Source: Xylophilus rhododendri
Lineage (GTDB): Bacteria; Pseudomonadota; Gammaproteobacteria; Burkholderiales; Burkholderiaceae_C
Reading direction: 5' to 3'
Assembly (NCBI RefSeq): GCF_009906855.1
Contig: NZ_CP047650.1
Span: 744,001-808,000 of the forward strand
DNA length: 64,000 nt
Shown piece after piece: positions 53,934 through 64,000 of the stretch. The position numbers were made by a program, and so were the translations under genes. The notes under the pieces were generated by a model that did not search any database, was not told where the DNA came from, and was given only the letters and a program-made list of their open reading frames with translations. Numbering within the stretch: position 1 is the first letter of the stretch; every line of letters starts with the position of its first letter.

Positions 53934-56486
53934 ATGGTCAACCCTCCCGTCCCCGGCACCCGCAGCCGATCCTTTCCGGCGCGCATGGCCGCGGTGTGGC
54001 GCCGCTGGTGGCAGCGCCAGCCGCCGCAGCGCCAGGACCGCTTCGCCATGCTCGCGCCGCTGGCCGCGGTGGTGCTGTTCCTGGCCGCCATCGCCATCGC
54101 CTTCTCCTATCTGCGCACCGAGGAGCGCGACCGCGAACAGGAGGCCGTGCGGCGCGACGTGGAATACGCCCAGCAGCGCCTGCGCCTGCGCCTGCTGGAG
54201 CGCCAGGAGCAGCTGATGCGCATCGCGCGCGATGTCTCCAATGGCGAGATCGACCGGCAGGAGTTCAACAGCCGCTCCGAATCCCTGATCAGCCAGTACC
54301 CCGAGATGCAGGCCCTCACCTGGATCGACGAACGCCGCAAGGTGCTGGCCAGCCATGCAGCCCCCTCGCTGCCGGCCAGCCAGCTGCGCCACACCGACGA
54401 CCTGCTGCGCCCCGGCGAGACCGAGAACCTGTTCAGCCTGACCCGCGACCTGCAGCAGCCGGTGTATTCCCAGCCGGTCGGCGGCAACAGCCCGAGCACG
54501 CTGCTGCAGCTGCAGATTCCCCTTTCCATCCAGGGCCACTTCTCCGGCGTGCTGCTGGGCGAGTACTCGATCGACAGCCTGCTGCGCTACGGCGTGCCCA
54601 GCGAGGTGCTGGCGCGGTATGCCGTCACCCTGCAGGACGGCAGCGGCCGCCCCGTGGCCGGCACGCCGCTGGCGCCGCGCACCGGCGCCAAGCGCCTGGT
54701 GCCCTGGGGCGCCAATTCGATCACCTACGAAGTGCCGGTCTCGCCGGTCGGCAACGCGCTGGTGCTGCATGCCCAGGCCTACCGCACCTCGCTGGGCGTG
54801 GTCGGCAGCGGCTTCTTCTGGCTGGTCGGCATGCTGAGCGCGATGACCGCCTGGATGCTGATCGCCAACTGGCGCCACACCCGGCGCCGCATGCGGGCCC
54901 AGCAGGCGCTGATCGCCGAGACCAACTTCCGCCGCGCGATGGAGAACTCGGTGCTCACCGGCATGCGCGCCCTGGACATGGAAAGCCGCATCACCTATGT
55001 GAACGCCGCCTTCTGCCAGATGACCGGCTGGACCGAGAGCGAGCTGGTCGGCCAGACCCCGCCCTACTCCTACTGGCCCGACGAGGACCACAGCCACCTG
55101 GCCAATCTGCTCAACGACGAACTCACCGGCCGCCACAAGCCCGGCGGCTTCCAGGTGCGGGTCAAACGCAAGAGCGGCGCCATCTTCGACGCACGCCTCT
55201 ATGTGTCGCCGCTGATCGACCCGCACGGGCAGCAGACCGGCTGGATGACCTCGATGACCGACATCACCGAGCCCAACCGCATCCGCGCCCAGCTCACCGC
55301 CTCGCACGAGCGCTTCACCATCGTGCTGGAGGCGCTCGATGCATCCGTCTCGGTGGCGCCGCTGGGCAGCCAGGAGATCCTCTTCGCCAACCGCCTCTAC
55401 CGCCAGTGGTTCGGCGCCGAGGCCGAAGGCCATCTTCAGATGGCCGCCCAGGCCGGCGTGCAGCCGGCCGACGCCACAGGCGAGGACACGCTCGACGACG
55501 TCGACGGCCTGGCCGGCCTGCCCACCACCTCGCTGACCCAGGCGCAGACCGAGAACTCCGAGATCTTCATCCCCTCGCTAGGCCGCTGGCTGGAAGTGCG
55601 TTCGCGCTATCTGAACTGGGTGGACGGCCGCCTGGCGCAGATGGTGATCGCCACCGACATCACCAGCCGCCGCAATGCCGAGGAGCAGGCCGCGGCGCAG
55701 GCCGAACGCGCCCAATCGATCAGCCGGCTCATCACCATGGGCGAGATGGCCTCCTCGGTGGCGCACGAACTCAATCAGCCGCTGACCGCCATCAGCAACT
55801 ACTGCAGCGGCCTCATCTCGCGCATCAAGGGCGGCAACACCGAACAGCAGATGCTGCTGTCGGCGCTGGACAAGACCGCCCACCAGGCGCAGCGCGCCGG
55901 CCAGATCATCCAGCGCATACGCGCCTTCGTGAAACGCAGCGAGCCCAACCGCACCCCCTCCGACGTGGCCAGCATGGTGGCCGAGGCCGTGGAGCTGGCC
56001 GACATCGAAATGCGCCGCCGCAACATCCGCCTGTCGCACTACGTGGCGGCGCGCCTGCCCACGCTGATGGTCGATCCGATCCTGATCGAGCAGGTGCTGG
56101 TCAACCTGATGCGCAACGCCGCCGAATCGGTGGACAACGCCGCCCGCCCGCCCGGCCGCCGCAGCGTGGAACTGCGGGTGGTGCCGCGCCATGTGGAGGC
56201 CCAGGCTGCCATCGAATTCACCGTGCTCGACACCGGCGGCGGCCTCGCGCCGGAGGTGCTCGAACGCCTCTTCGAAGCCTTCTTCTCCACCAAGTCCGAA
56301 GGCATGGGCATAGGCCTGAACCTGTGCCGCAGCATCGTCGAATCGCACCAGGGCCGGATGCATGCGGAGAACCTCTACAATGGCTCGGAGGTCGCCGGCT
56401 GCCGCTTCTCCTTCTGGATACCGCTGCGGCCACCCTCCGACACCCCCTCCGCCACCAGCCCGCATAAACCGAGCGTGACCGCATGA
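53934..56486 (+). CDS. PAS-domain sensor histidine kinase
   Basis: 850-aa inner-membrane kinase. Two hydrophobic segments (about 38-58 and 285-305) enclose a periplasmic sensing region. Then a PAS domain (about 330-450: VNAAFCQMTGWTESELVGQTP), a second degenerate PAS (about 460-580), a HisKA region with the phospho-acceptor H611 in ASSVAHELNQPLTAISNYC, and an ATPase domain (NLMRNAAESV N box; DTGGGLAPEVLERLFEAFF; GMGIGLNLCRSIVE). The FixL/DctB-like H box suits a FixJ partner, encoded next with an ATGA overlap. ATG 53934 is preferred to one 10 codons upstream. It is divergent from aceE and might sense a substrate such as pyruvate or redox state; no signal is proven. Confidence 0.85.
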   Translation: MVNPPVPGTRSRSFPARMAAVWRRWWQRQPPQRQDRFAMLAPLAAVVLFLAAIAIAFSYLRTEERDREQEAVRRDVEYAQQRLRLRLLERQEQLMRIARDVSNGEIDRQEFNSRSESLISQYPEMQALTWIDERRKVLASHAAPSLPASQLRHTDDLLRPGETENLFSLTRDLQQPVYSQPVGGNSPSTLLQLQIPLSIQGHFSGVLLGEYSIDSLLRYGVPSEVLARYAVTLQDGSGRPVAGTPLAPRTGAKRLVPWGANSITYEVPVSPVGNALVLHAQAYRTSLGVVGSGFFWLVGMLSAMTAWMLIANWRHTRRRMRAQQALIAETNFRRAMENSVLTGMRALDMESRITYVNAAFCQMTGWTESELVGQTPPYSYWPDEDHSHLANLLNDELTGRHKPGGFQVRVKRKSGAIFDARLYVSPLIDPHGQQTGWMTSMTDITEPNRIRAQLTASHERFTIVLEALDASVSVAPLGSQEILFANRLYRQWFGAEAEGHLQMAAQAGVQPADATGEDTLDDVDGLAGLPTTSLTQAQTENSEIFIPSLGRWLEVRSRYLNWVDGRLAQMVIATDITSRRNAEEQAAAQAERAQSISRLITMGEMASSVAHELNQPLTAISNYCSGLISRIKGGNTEQQMLLSALDKTAHQAQRAGQIIQRIRAFVKRSEPNRTPSDVASMVAEAVELADIEMRRRNIRLSHYVAARLPTLMVDPILIEQVLVNLMRNAAESVDNAARPPGRRSVELRVVPRHVEAQAAIEFTVLDTGGGLAPEVLERLFEAFFSTKSEGMGIGLNLCRSIVESHQGRMHAENLYNGSEVAGCRFSFWIPLRPPSDTPSATSPHKPSVTA

Positions 56487-57136
56487 GCTTGATTCCCAAA
56501 AAAGGCACTGTGTACGTGGTGGACGACGACGAAGCCGTTCGCGATTCCGTGCAATGGCTGCTCGAAGGCAAGGACTTCCGGGTCCGCTGTTTCGAATCCG
56601 CCGAGTCCTTCCTCTCCCGTTTCGACCCGCGAGAAATCGCCTGCCTGGTCGTCGACATCCGCATGGGAGGCATGAGCGGCCTCGAACTGCAGGACCGTCT
56701 GATCGAGCGCAAGTCGCCGCTGCCCATCGTCTTCATCACCGGCCACGGCGACGTGCCCATGGCCGTCGAGACCATGAAGAAAGGCGCCCTGGATTTCATC
56801 CAGAAGCCCTTCAAGGAAGACGAGCTGGTGGCCGTGGTGGAGCGCATGCTCGACCGCGCCAAGGAAGTCTTCGCCGACTCCCAGCAGGCCGCCAGCCGCG
56901 ATGCGCTGCTGGCCAAGCTCACCTCGCGCGAGGCGCAGGTGCTGGAACGCATCGTCGCCGGCCGCCTGAACAAGCAGATCGCCGACGACCTGGGCATCAG
57001 CATCAAGACGGTGGAGGCGCACCGCGCCAACATCATGGAAAAGCTCAACGCCAACACCGTGGCCGACCTGCTGAAGATCGCCCTCGGCCAGAGCCACCAC
57101 GCCCATCCGGCGCACGCCGCCGCCGCCAAGGCCTGA
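56483..57136 (+). CDS. FixJ-family response regulator
   Basis: 217-aa two-component regulator. Receiver domain about 8-122 with acidic pocket [10 protein letters not shown], phospho-acceptor D58 ([15 protein letters not shown]), [11 protein letters not shown] and the conserved lysine FIQKPFKED. LuxR/FixJ HTH about 140-205 ([36 protein letters not shown]). A His/Ala-rich tail follows. The ATG overlaps the kinase stop, so they form one unit. A strong terminator follows 16 bp later. Target genes are not known; the divergent PDH operon is a candidate. Confidence 0.9.
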   Translation: MSLIPKKGTVYVVDDDEAVRDSVQWLLEGKDFRVRCFESAESFLSRFDPREIACLVVDIRMGGMSGLELQDRLIERKSPLPIVFITGHGDVPMAVETMKKGALDFIQKPFKEDELVAVVERMLDRAKEVFADSQQAASRDALLAKLTSREAQVLERIVAGRLNKQIADDLGISIKTVEAHRANIMEKLNANTVADLLKIALGQSHHAHPAHAAAAKA

Positions 57137-57152
57137 GGCTTCGCCCGCACGG

Positions 57153-57185
57153 CGCCCGCCTGACCATGGTCAAGCGGGCGTTTTT
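57153..57185 (+). terminator. Rho-independent terminator after the response regulator
   Basis: CGCCCGC pairs with GCGGGCG, enclosing the self-complementary TGACCATGGTCA, then TTTTT. It ends the kinase-regulator transcript before folD. Confidence 0.88.
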
Positions 57186-57218
57186 CATTTCCGAAACCCG
57201 ATCCCCACTCGTCTTCCC

Positions 57219-58070
57219 ATGAGCGCCCAAATCATCGACGGCAACGCCCTCTCCCGCCAACTCCGCACCGAGGTCGCCGAACGCGCCGCCGCCCTGCGCG
57301 CCAGGGGCGTCACGCCCGGCCTGGCGGTGGTGCTGGTGGGCGACAGCCCGGCCAGCCAGGTCTATGTGCGCAACAAGGTCAAGGCCTGCGAGGACAACGG
57401 CCTGCATTCGGTGCTGGAGAAGTACGCCGCCGACATGAGCGAGGCCGAGCTGCTGGCGCGCGTCGATGCGCTCAACCGCGACCCCTCCATCCACGGCATC
57501 CTGGTGCAGCTGCCGCTGCCGGCGCACATCGATGCGCAGAAGGTCATCGAGGCGATCGCGCCCGAGAAGGACGTGGACGGCTTCCACGTCGCCTCCGCCG
57601 GCGCGCTGATGACCGGCACGCCCGGCTTCTGGCCCTGCACGCCCTACGGCTGCATGAAGATGCTGGAGTCCATCGGCTTCGAATTGCGCGGCAAGCATGC
57701 GGTGGTGATCGGCCGCAGCAACATCGTCGGCAAACCCATGGCCCTGATGCTGCTGGCCAAGAGCGCCACCGTCACCATCTGCCACAGCGCCACCGCCGAC
57801 CTCGGTGCCATGACCCGCCAGGCCGACGTGATCGTGGCCGCCGTCGGCAAGCGCAACGTGCTGACCGCCGACATGGTCAAGCCCGGCGCGGTGGTGATCG
57901 ACGTCGGCATGAACCGCGACGACGCCGGCAAGCTCTGCGGCGACGTGGACTTCGAGGGCGTGAAGGAAGTCGCCGGCTGGATCACCCCGGTGCCGGGCGG
58001 CGTCGGCCCGATGACCATCACCATGCTGCTCGTCAACACCATCGAGGCGGCCGAGCGCAGCGCGGGCTGA
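57219..58070 (+). CDS. folD: Methylene-THF dehydrogenase/methenyl-THF cyclohydrolase
   Basis: 283-aa bifunctional enzyme of one-carbon metabolism, using NADP+. Characteristic blocks: [21 protein letters not shown] in part with catalytic [31 protein letters not shown] site [18 protein letters not shown], and [21 protein letters not shown] near the end. It makes 10-formyl-THF for purines and fMet. It starts after a terminator with its own promoter region of under 40 bp and is followed by the oligopeptidase gene. Confidence 0.95.
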   Translation: MSAQIIDGNALSRQLRTEVAERAAALRARGVTPGLAVVLVGDSPASQVYVRNKVKACEDNGLHSVLEKYAADMSEAELLARVDALNRDPSIHGILVQLPLPAHIDAQKVIEAIAPEKDVDGFHVASAGALMTGTPGFWPCTPYGCMKMLESIGFELRGKHAVVIGRSNIVGKPMALMLLAKSATVTICHSATADLGAMTRQADVIVAAVGKRNVLTADMVKPGAVVIDVGMNRDDAGKLCGDVDFEGVKEVAGWITPVPGGVGPMTITMLLVNTIEAAERSAG

Positions 58071-58138
58071 TCGCCGACATTGAATGGCTCTATGGTCCGG
58101 GGGCTTGAACCCGGGCCGAGTGACGCAAAATCCAGGGC

Positions 58139-60198
58139 ATGACCAACGCCCTCCTCGACTTCTCCCACCTGCCCCTGTTCGACCGCGTCCGTCCCGAGGA
58201 CGTCGCCCCCGCCACCGACCAGCTGATGGCCGAGGCGAGCCAGGCCCTGGAGACCGTCACCGCGCCGGACTTCCCCGCCGACTGGACGGAGATCTCCAAG
58301 GTGCTCGACGTGGCCACCGAACGCCTGGGCCGCGCCTGGGGCGTGGTCGGCCACCTGAACGCCGTGGCGGACACCCCCGAACTGCGCGCCGCCTACAACG
58401 CGGCCATGCCCAAGGTCACCGAGTTCTGGACCCGCCTGGGCGCCGACGAACGCCTCTACGCCAAGTACAAGGCGATCGACACCGCCACGCTCGACGCCGA
58501 GCAGCGCCAGGCCCACCGCAACGCCATGCGCAACTTCGTGCTGTCGGGCGCCGAACTGCAGGGCGCCGCGCGCGAGCGTTTCGCCGAGCTGCAGGAACGC
58601 CAGGCCGAACTCGGCCAGAAGTTCAGCGAGAACGCCCTCGACGCCACCGACGCCTTCGCCTACTACGCCACGCTCGAAGAGCTGGCCGGCGTGCCCGACG
58701 ACGCCATCCAGGGCGCCCGCGCCGCCGCCCAGGCCGATGGCCGCGAGGGCTACAAGATCACCCTCAAGATGCCGAGCTACCTGCCGGTGATGCAGTTCGC
58801 GCACAGCTCCGAGCTGCGCCAGAAGCTCTACACGGCCTATGCCACCCGCGCCAGCGACATCGGCACCGAGGAGCAGCGCAAGTTCGACAACAGCGCCATC
58901 ATCCAGGAGACCCTGGCCCTGCGCCGCGAGGAAGCCCGCCTGCTGGGCTACGACAACTTCGCCGAAGTCTCGCTGGTGCCCAAGATGGCCGAGTCGCCCG
59001 CCGAAGTGATCGCCTTCCTGCGCGACCTCGGCAAACGCGCAAAACCATACGGCGAACAGGACGTGGCCGACATGCGCGCCTTCGCCGCAGAAAAGCTCGG
59101 CCTGGCCGACCCGCAGCCCTGGGACTGGACCTACATCTCCGAGAAACTCAAGGAAGAGCGCTATGCCTTCAGCGAGCAGGAGGTCAAGCAGTACCTGCCG
59201 GCGCCCAAGGCCCTGGCCGGCCTGTTCAAGATCGTCGAGACCCTGTTCGGCGTGCAGATCCAGCGCGACGAGGCGCCGGTCTGGCATCCCTCGGTGGAGT
59301 TCTACCGCATCGAACGCGCCCGCCCGGACGGCCATGCGCCCATGCTGGTCGGCCAGTTCTATCTCGACCCGTCCGCCCGCGCCGGCAAGCGCGGCGGCGC
59401 CTGGATGGACGACGTGCGTTCGCGCTGGCTGCGCCCCGACGACGGCCGGCTGCAGACCCCATCGCCCAGCTGGTCTGCAACTTCGGCGAAGGCCTGGACG
59501 GCAAGCCGCCCATGCTCACGCACGACGACGTGATCACCCTCTTCCACGAGTTCGGCCACGGCCTGCAGCACATGCTGACCCAGGTCAACGAGCGGGACGT
59601 CTCCGGCATCAACGGCGTGGAATGGGATGCGGTGGAGCTGCCCAGCCAGTTCATGGAGAACTTCGTCTGGGAATGGGATGTGCTGCGCCACATGACCGCC
59701 CATGCCGACACCGGCGAGCCGCTGCCGCGCGAGCTGTTCGACAAGATGCTCAAGGCCAAGAACTTCCAGAGCGGCCTGGCCACGCTGCGCCAGGTGGAGT
59801 TCGCCCTGTTCGACATGCTGCTGCACTCCAGCCACGACCCGGCCGAGGATTTCAAGCCCCTGCTGCAGGCCGTGCGCGAGGAAGTGGCCGTGCTGCCCTC
59901 GCCGTCCTTCAGCCGCAGTGCCCACACCTTCAGCCATATCTTCGCGGGCGGCTATGCGGCCGGCTACTACAGCTACAAGTGGGCCGAGGTGCTGAGCGCC
60001 GATGCCTACGCGGCTTTCGAAGAGGCCGCCGGCCCGCAGGGCGAGCCCGATGCCGAGACCGGCCGGCGCTACCGCGAGGCCATCCTCGAATCCGGCGGCA
60101 GCCGCTCGGCCATGGAGTCCTTCAAGGCCTTCCGCGGCCGCGCGCCCAGCATCGACGCGCTGCTGCGCCACCAGGGCATGGCCCCCGCCGCGCAATGA
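58139..60198 (+). pseudogene. prlC: Oligopeptidase A (M3 family), interrupted by a one-base frameshift
   Basis: M3A zinc metallopeptidase of cytoplasmic peptide turnover. The first frame (58139-59533) encodes residues to YLDPSARAGKRGGAWMDDV and DDGRLQTP, then loses homology and stops. The rest (from about 59461 to 60198) continues in another frame with AQLVCNFGEGLDGKPPMLTH and the zinc site LFHEFGHGLQHML, through to the normal C-terminus. One missing C in the run at 59457-59460 (CCCC for CCCCC) explains it; restoring it gives about 686 aa, the family length. Both parts are otherwise intact, so it is either a recent mutation or a homopolymer read error. As read, the product lacks the zinc site. 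Confidence 0.88.
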
Positions 60199-60815
60199 AA
60201 CGGATCGCCTTCGCACTGCTGCTGGCCGCCGCGGCGGGCGCCCAGGCCCAGCAGGTCTACCGCATCGTCGGCCCGGACGGCCGGGTGACCTTCTCGGATC
60301 GTCCTGCCACCAGCCTGGCCGACCAGGCGCCGGCCGGCACCGCCACGCCGGTCGATACGCCGGCCGCGTCCGTCAACACCGCCGCGCTGCCCTACGAACT
60401 GCGCCAGGTGGTGCAGCGCTACCCGGTGACGCTCTACACCTCCGACGGTTGCGCGCCCTGCAACGACGGCCGCTCGCTGCTGCGCTCGCGCGGCGTGCCC
60501 TTCGTGGAAAAGACCGTCACCACGGCCGCCGACAGCGAGGCCCTGACCCGCATCAGCGGCGGCACCTCGATTCCCTTCGCCACCATCGGCGCGCAGGCGC
60601 TGCAGGGCTTCTCCAGCGCCGAATGGAGCCAGTACCTGGACCTGGCCGGTTATCCCAAGCAGTCGCAACTGCCCGCCACCTACCGGGCTCCGCCCGCCGC
60701 GCCGCTGGTGACGGTGGCCGCGCCCCGGTCCGCCTCGCCTGCAGCGGCGGCCGGCCAGCCGTCGCGCTCGGCGCCCTCCGCGCCGCCGCGCAACCCGGCC
60801 GGCATCCAGTTCTGA
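60195..60815 (+). CDS. Periplasmic glutaredoxin-like protein with N-terminal DUF4124
   Basis: 206 aa. A signal peptide (FALLLAAAAGAQA) is followed by a DUF4124-like stretch (QQVYRIVGPDGRVTFSDRP) common in exported proteobacterial proteins, then a glutaredoxin fold (about 76-155) with LYTSDGCAPCNDGRSLL, CxxC at C86/C89, and GTSIPFATIG as the cis-Pro loop. The C-terminus is Pro/Ala/Ser-rich. It would handle thiol-disulfide exchange in the periplasm. The ATG overlaps the oligopeptidase stop (ATGA), so a frameshift upstream could reduce its translation. Confidence 0.82.
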   Translation: MKRIAFALLLAAAAGAQAQQVYRIVGPDGRVTFSDRPATSLADQAPAGTATPVDTPAASVNTAALPYELRQVVQRYPVTLYTSDGCAPCNDGRSLLRSRGVPFVEKTVTTAADSEALTRISGGTSIPFATIGAQALQGFSSAEWSQYLDLAGYPKQSQLPATYRAPPAAPLVTVAAPRSASPAAAAGQPSRSAPSAPPRNPAGIQF

Positions 60816-60819
60816 GCGA

Positions 60820-61530
60820 CTAGAACAGCAGCGTCTGCACGCCGGCCGGGCTGGCCAGCAGGCAGACGTTGGCGCGCTGGTGGGCGAACACGCCCACCGT
60901 GACCACGCCGGGCCACTGGTTGACCTCGGACTCGAAACCCAGCGGATCGGTGATCCGCAGGCCGCGCACGTCCAGGATGTGCTGGCCGTTGTCGGTCACC
61001 AGCGGCTGGCCGTCCTTCAGGCGCAGCGTGGCTTCGCCGCCCAGGGCCGCGAAGGAGCGGGCGATGCGCTGCGCGGCCATGGGGATCACCTCCACCGGCA
61101 GCGGGAACCTGCCCAGCACCTCGACCTGCTTGGAGGCATCGGCGATGCAGACGAACTGCCGCGCCAGCGCCGCGACGATCTTCTCGCGCGTCAGCGCCGC
61201 GCCGCCGCCCTTGACCATATGGCCCTTGCCGTCGATCTCGTCGGCGCCGTCGATGTAGACGGCCAGCGACTCGACCTCGTTGGCATCCAGCACCGGAATG
61301 CCCAGGGCCTGCAGCCGCTCGGTGCTGGCCAGGGAGCTGGAGACCGCGCCGGGGATCTGGTCGCGCATGCTCGCCAGCGCCTCGATGAACTTGTTGACGG
61401 TGGAGCCGGTGCCCACCCCCACGATCTGGCCGGGCACCACGTAGGCCAGTGCGGCGCGGCCGACCTGGGCCTTGAGTTCATCCTGGGTGGAAGCTGCGAT
61501 GGGGGCGGTATTCGGGGAGGGTGTCGTCAT
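60820..61530 (-). CDS. rpiA: Ribose-5-phosphate isomerase A
   Basis: 236-aa enzyme interconverting ribulose and ribose 5-phosphate in the pentose phosphate path. Diagnostic motifs: [60 protein letters not shown] (three-part active site, here split as YIDGADEID and [12 protein letters not shown]), and [12 protein letters not shown] at the end. It is convergent with the glutaredoxin-like gene (4 bp apart) and divergent from pyrD (37 bp between starts). Confidence 0.94.
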   Translation of the reverse strand: MTTPSPNTAPIAASTQDELKAQVGRAALAYVVPGQIVGVGTGSTVNKFIEALASMRDQIPGAVSSSLASTERLQALGIPVLDANEVESLAVYIDGADEIDGKGHMVKGGGAALTREKIVAALARQFVCIADASKQVEVLGRFPLPVEVIPMAAQRIARSFAALGGEATLRLKDGQPLVTDNGQHILDVRGLRITDPLGFESEVNQWPGVVTVGVFAHQRANVCLLASPAGVQTLLF

Positions 61531-61567
61531 GGGAGAAAATCCGGCGCTGTTGATCCGGAATTATCCA

Positions 61568-62620
61568 ATGCCCCTGCTGCCCTATCCGCTTGTCCGCCCC
61601 CTGCTCTTCCAACTCGATGCGGAAGCCGCGCACGATCTCACCATCGACTGGCTGGAGCGCGGCCAGAACACCCCGCTGCAGGCCCTGTGGAAACAGCCCC
61701 TGGTGCAGGACCCGATCCGCCTGGCCGGCCTGGACTTCCCCAACCGCATCGGCATGGCCGCCGGCCTGGACAAGAACGCCCGCTGCATCGATGCGCTGGG
61801 TGCCATGGGTTTCGGCTCGGTGGAGGTGGGCACGGTCACGCCCAAGCCGCAGCCAGGCAATCCCAAGCCGCGCATCTTCCGCCTGCCGCAGGCCGAGGCG
61901 CTGATCAACCGTTTCGGCTTCAACAACCTGGGCCTGGACGTGTTCCTGCAGAACGTCGCCCGCTCGCGCCTGCGCCAGCGCAAGTCGCCGATGGTGCTGG
62001 GCCTGAACATCGGCAAGAACGCCGCCACGCCGATCGAGCGCGCCACGGACGACTACCTGATCTGCCTGGACGGCGTGTACCCGCATGCCGACTACGTGGT
62101 GGTCAACATCAGCTCGCCCAACACCAAGAACCTGCGGGCGCTGCAGTCCGACGAGGCGCTGGACGGCCTGCTCGCCGCCGTCTCCACCCGGCGGGCGCAG
62201 CTGGCCGAAACCCATGGCAAACGTGTGCCGCTGTTCGTGAAGATCGCGCCCGATCTGGATGAGCTGCAGGTGCAGGCCATCGCCGATGCGCTGCTGCGCC
62301 ACGGCATGGACGGCGTGATCGCCAGCAACACCGCGCTGGACCGCAGCGCCATCCAGGGCATGCCGCATGCCGAGGAGGCCGGCGGCCTGTCCGGCCGGCC
62401 GGTGCAGGTGGCGAGCAACCGGGTGATCGCCGGCCTGCGCGCGCGCCTGGGCGCCGGTTTTCCCATCATCGGCGTGGGCGGCATCATGAGCGGCGAGGAC
62501 GCGCTCGCCAAGCTGCGCGCCGGGGCGGACATGGTGCAGGTCTACACCGGCTTCATCTACCGCGGCCCGGCGCTGGTGCCGGAAGTGGCCCGGGCGCTGC
62601 GCGACGCTCGCCGGGCCTAA
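61568..62620 (+). CDS. pyrD: Dihydroorotate dehydrogenase (quinone), class 2
   Basis: 350-aa membrane-associated FMN enzyme of pyrimidine synthesis passing electrons to quinone. It has the N-terminal amphipathic helix ([17 protein letters not shown]), the class 2 [46 protein letters not shown] with the catalytic serine nearby, and [24 protein letters not shown] 61568 gives the normal length; an in-frame start 32 codons upstream would overlap rpiA. Its stop overlaps the stop of the convergent GGDEF-EAL gene by 4 bp. Confidence 0.94.
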   Translation: MPLLPYPLVRPLLFQLDAEAAHDLTIDWLERGQNTPLQALWKQPLVQDPIRLAGLDFPNRIGMAAGLDKNARCIDALGAMGFGSVEVGTVTPKPQPGNPKPRIFRLPQAEALINRFGFNNLGLDVFLQNVARSRLRQRKSPMVLGLNIGKNAATPIERATDDYLICLDGVYPHADYVVVNISSPNTKNLRALQSDEALDGLLAAVSTRRAQLAETHGKRVPLFVKIAPDLDELQVQAIADALLRHGMDGVIASNTALDRSAIQGMPHAEEAGGLSGRPVQVASNRVIAGLRARLGAGFPIIGVGGIMSGEDALAKLRAGADMVQVYTGFIYRGPALVPEVARALRDARRA

Positions 62621-64000
62621 CCCGCCATCGCCGGCACCACGCCGCCGGCCGCACCTATGCCGGCCATCATCGCCTCCACCGGCGCCGGCCGGCTGAAGTA
62701 ATAGCCCTGGAAGGCGCGGCAGCCGCTGCGCCGCAGGAAGTCGAGCTGGCCCGCGGTTTCGACGCCCTCCGCCACCACCGCCAGGTCCAGGCTCTCGGCC
62801 AGGGCCAGGATGGTGCGCACGATGGCCGCATCGTTGGGGTCGGTGAGCACGTCGCGCACGAAGGACTGGTCGATCTTCAGCTGGTCCAGCGGCAGGCGCT
62901 TCAAGTAGCTCAGCGACGAATAGCCGGTGCCGAAGTCGTCCAGCGAGAAGCCCACGCCATGCGCCTTGAGCGCCGTCATCTTGCCGATGATGTCCTCGAC
63001 GTCGCTCAGCAGCAGGCTCTCGGTCAGCTCGATTTTCAGCCGGTCCGGCCGCGCGCCGGTGCGCTCCAGCACACCCAGCACCGTCGCCACGAAATCGACC
63101 TGGCGGAACTGCCGCGCACTCACGTTGACCGCCAGCGTCAGCTCCCGGGTCGCGGGCTGCGCGCCCCAGCGCACCAGCTGCTCGCATGCCGTCTCCAGCA
63201 CCCAGTTGCCGACCGGCAGGATCAGCCCGGTCTGCTCGGCCAGCGGAATGAACTCGCCCGGCATGACCATGCCGCGCACCGGATGCTGCCAGCGCAGCAG
63301 CACCTCGGCGCCGGTCAGGCGGCTCTGCTCGTTGACCACCGGCTGGAAGAACAGCAGCAGCTCATGGTTGCCGATGGCCGAGCGCAGGTCGGCCTCCAGC
63401 GCCGAGCGGGCGGTGACCGCCTCCTGCATCTCCGGCTGGAAGAAGCAGATGGTGTTGCGGCCGGCCGCCTTGGCCTGGTACATGGCCAGGTCGGCGCGCT
63501 TGAGCAGGTCGTCCACGCTCTCGATGTCGCCGTCGAAGAAGGCGATGCCGACGCTGGGCGTGCTGTGGTGCTGGTAGCCCTCCAGCAGATAGGGATGGTT
63601 GAGCGCCTCCAGCACATGCCGGGCGACGGCCGACACCGCCTGCGTGGCCTCGTCGTCGGCATGGGGCAGGCCTTCGAGCATCACCACGAACTCGTCGCCG
63701 CCCAGGCGCGCCACCGTGTCGCCGGGCCGGGCGCAGCTGACGATGCGGTTGGCCACCCGCTCCAGCAGCGAGTCGCCCACGTCGTGGCCCATGGTGTCGT
63801 TCAGGTCCTTGAAGTTGTCCAGGTCGATGAAGAGCAGCGCGCCGCGCTGGGTGCGCTCGCGGCAGCGGTCGAGCGCCCCGGTGAGGCGGTCCAGCAGCAG
63901 GCGGCGGTTGGGCAGGCCGGTGAGCGCATCGTAGAAGGCCAGGCGCTCGATCTCGTCCTCCACCCGCTTGCGTTCGGTGATGCTGCGGCCGATGCCGCGG
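62617..64000 (-). CDS. GGDEF-EAL (PAS) cyclic-di-GMP protein, 5' end outside window
   Basis: The 3' part of a gene that continues past base 64000. The visible 461 codons hold the end of a PAS domain ([16 protein letters not shown]), a GGDEF domain ([29 protein letters not shown] with an intact active site) and an EAL domain ([10 protein letters not shown], an EVL variant of [41 protein letters not shown]). Both cyclase and phosphodiesterase residues look intact, so either or both could act. The sensing N-terminus is not visible. The GTG at 63961 area is internal to the [10 protein letters not shown] linker, not the true start. Confidence 0.9.
   Translation of the reverse strand, partial: RGIGRSITERKRVEDEIERLAFYDALTGLPNRRLLLDRLTGALDRCRERTQRGALLFIDLDNFKDLNDTMGHDVGDSLLERVANRIVSCARPGDTVARLGGDEFVVMLEGLPHADDEATQAVSAVARHVLEALNHPYLLEGYQHHSTPSVGIAFFDGDIESVDDLLKRADLAMYQAKAAGRNTICFFQPEMQEAVTARSALEADLRSAIGNHELLLFFQPVVNEQSRLTGAEVLLRWQHPVRGMVMPGEFIPLAEQTGLILPVGNWVLETACEQLVRWGAQPATRELTLAVNVSARQFRQVDFVATVLGVLERTGARPDRLKIELTESLLLSDVEDIIGKMTALKAHGVGFSLDDFGTGYSSLSYLKRLPLDQLKIDQSFVRDVLTDPNDAAIVRTILALAESLDLAVVAEGVETAGQLDFLRRSGCRAFQGYYFSRPAPVEAMMAGIGAAGGVVPAMAG

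Noticed and set aside
59440..59470. Programmed ribosomal frameshift in prlC
   Set aside because: No slippery heptamer with a downstream pseudoknot is evident, and M3 peptidases are not known to use one. A missing C is simpler.

Overview
The window is very GC-rich and densely coded, with tightly spaced and often overlapping genes. It looks like a chromosomal segment of a Burkholderiales bacterium, most likely Comamonadaceae (Variovorax/Acidovorax/Xenophilus-like). The grounds are a three-gene pyruvate dehydrogenase operon with a lipoylated E3 subunit, a beta-proteobacterial proteasome homologue inside that operon, separate RfaE1 and RfaE2 proteins, a Bug/TctC binding protein, an edd-eda pair, and a long palindromic repeat of a type scattered through that family. 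I found no rRNA, tRNA, CRISPR array, transposase or phage gene. Genus is inference.

Layout. 1-5.7 kb: sulfur metabolism, with a BisC-type molybdoenzyme facing a reverse-strand operon of cysteine-dioxygenase-like protein, four-domain rhodanese and C-S lyase. 5.8-10.9 kb: LysR regulator, AstE/AspA-type deacylase, Bug-type binding protein, MFS transporter and MarR regulator with a clear palindromic operator. 11.0-14.6 kb: gloA, rfaE1, rfaE2 and a TPR-glycosyltransferase, all overlapping. 14.7-18.8 kb: ZntB-like transporter, UvrA2 and a small exported protein. 18.9-20.1 kb: nucleotidyltransferase toxin and HTH antitoxin with a 44-bp operator. 20.1-22.6 kb: Entner-Doudoroff edd-eda. 22.7-25.2 kb: ChaC-like protein, SodC lipoprotein, MobA-like nucleotidyltransferase and PdxH.

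25.2-30.0 kb is the least familiar part: an unrecognised 268-aa protein, an AEC transporter and a 942-aa protein with what I read as a SET-like domain followed by an OTU-like domain. 30.0-32.7 kb: a ZnuD-like TonB receptor and a small His-containing protein. 32.7-33.35 kb: a 614-bp imperfect palindrome with no gene. 33.4-37.8 kb: msrA, pcm, rhodanese, waaA and phosphomannomutase. 38-41.6 kb: alkylation repair (Ada/AlkA fusion, Ogt), a DMT exporter and a DUF1345 protein. 41.7-42.3 kb: a HigBA-type module. 42.3-46.8 kb: prpE, isochorismatase-like hydrolase, PQQ sugar dehydrogenase and an NlpC/P60 peptidase.

46.9-57.1 kb: the pyruvate dehydrogenase operon aceE-aceF-BPH-lpdA on the reverse strand, divergent from a PAS histidine kinase and FixJ-type regulator. 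57.2-64 kb: folD, an oligopeptidase A gene broken by a one-base frameshift, a periplasmic glutaredoxin-like protein, rpiA, pyrD and the 3' part of a GGDEF-EAL gene running off the window.

Several modules are translationally coupled by ATGA/GTGA overlaps (gloA-rfaE1, rfaE1-rfaE2, alkA-ogt-DMT, BPH-lpdA, kinase-regulator, prlC-glutaredoxin), so these sets are probably co-expressed.
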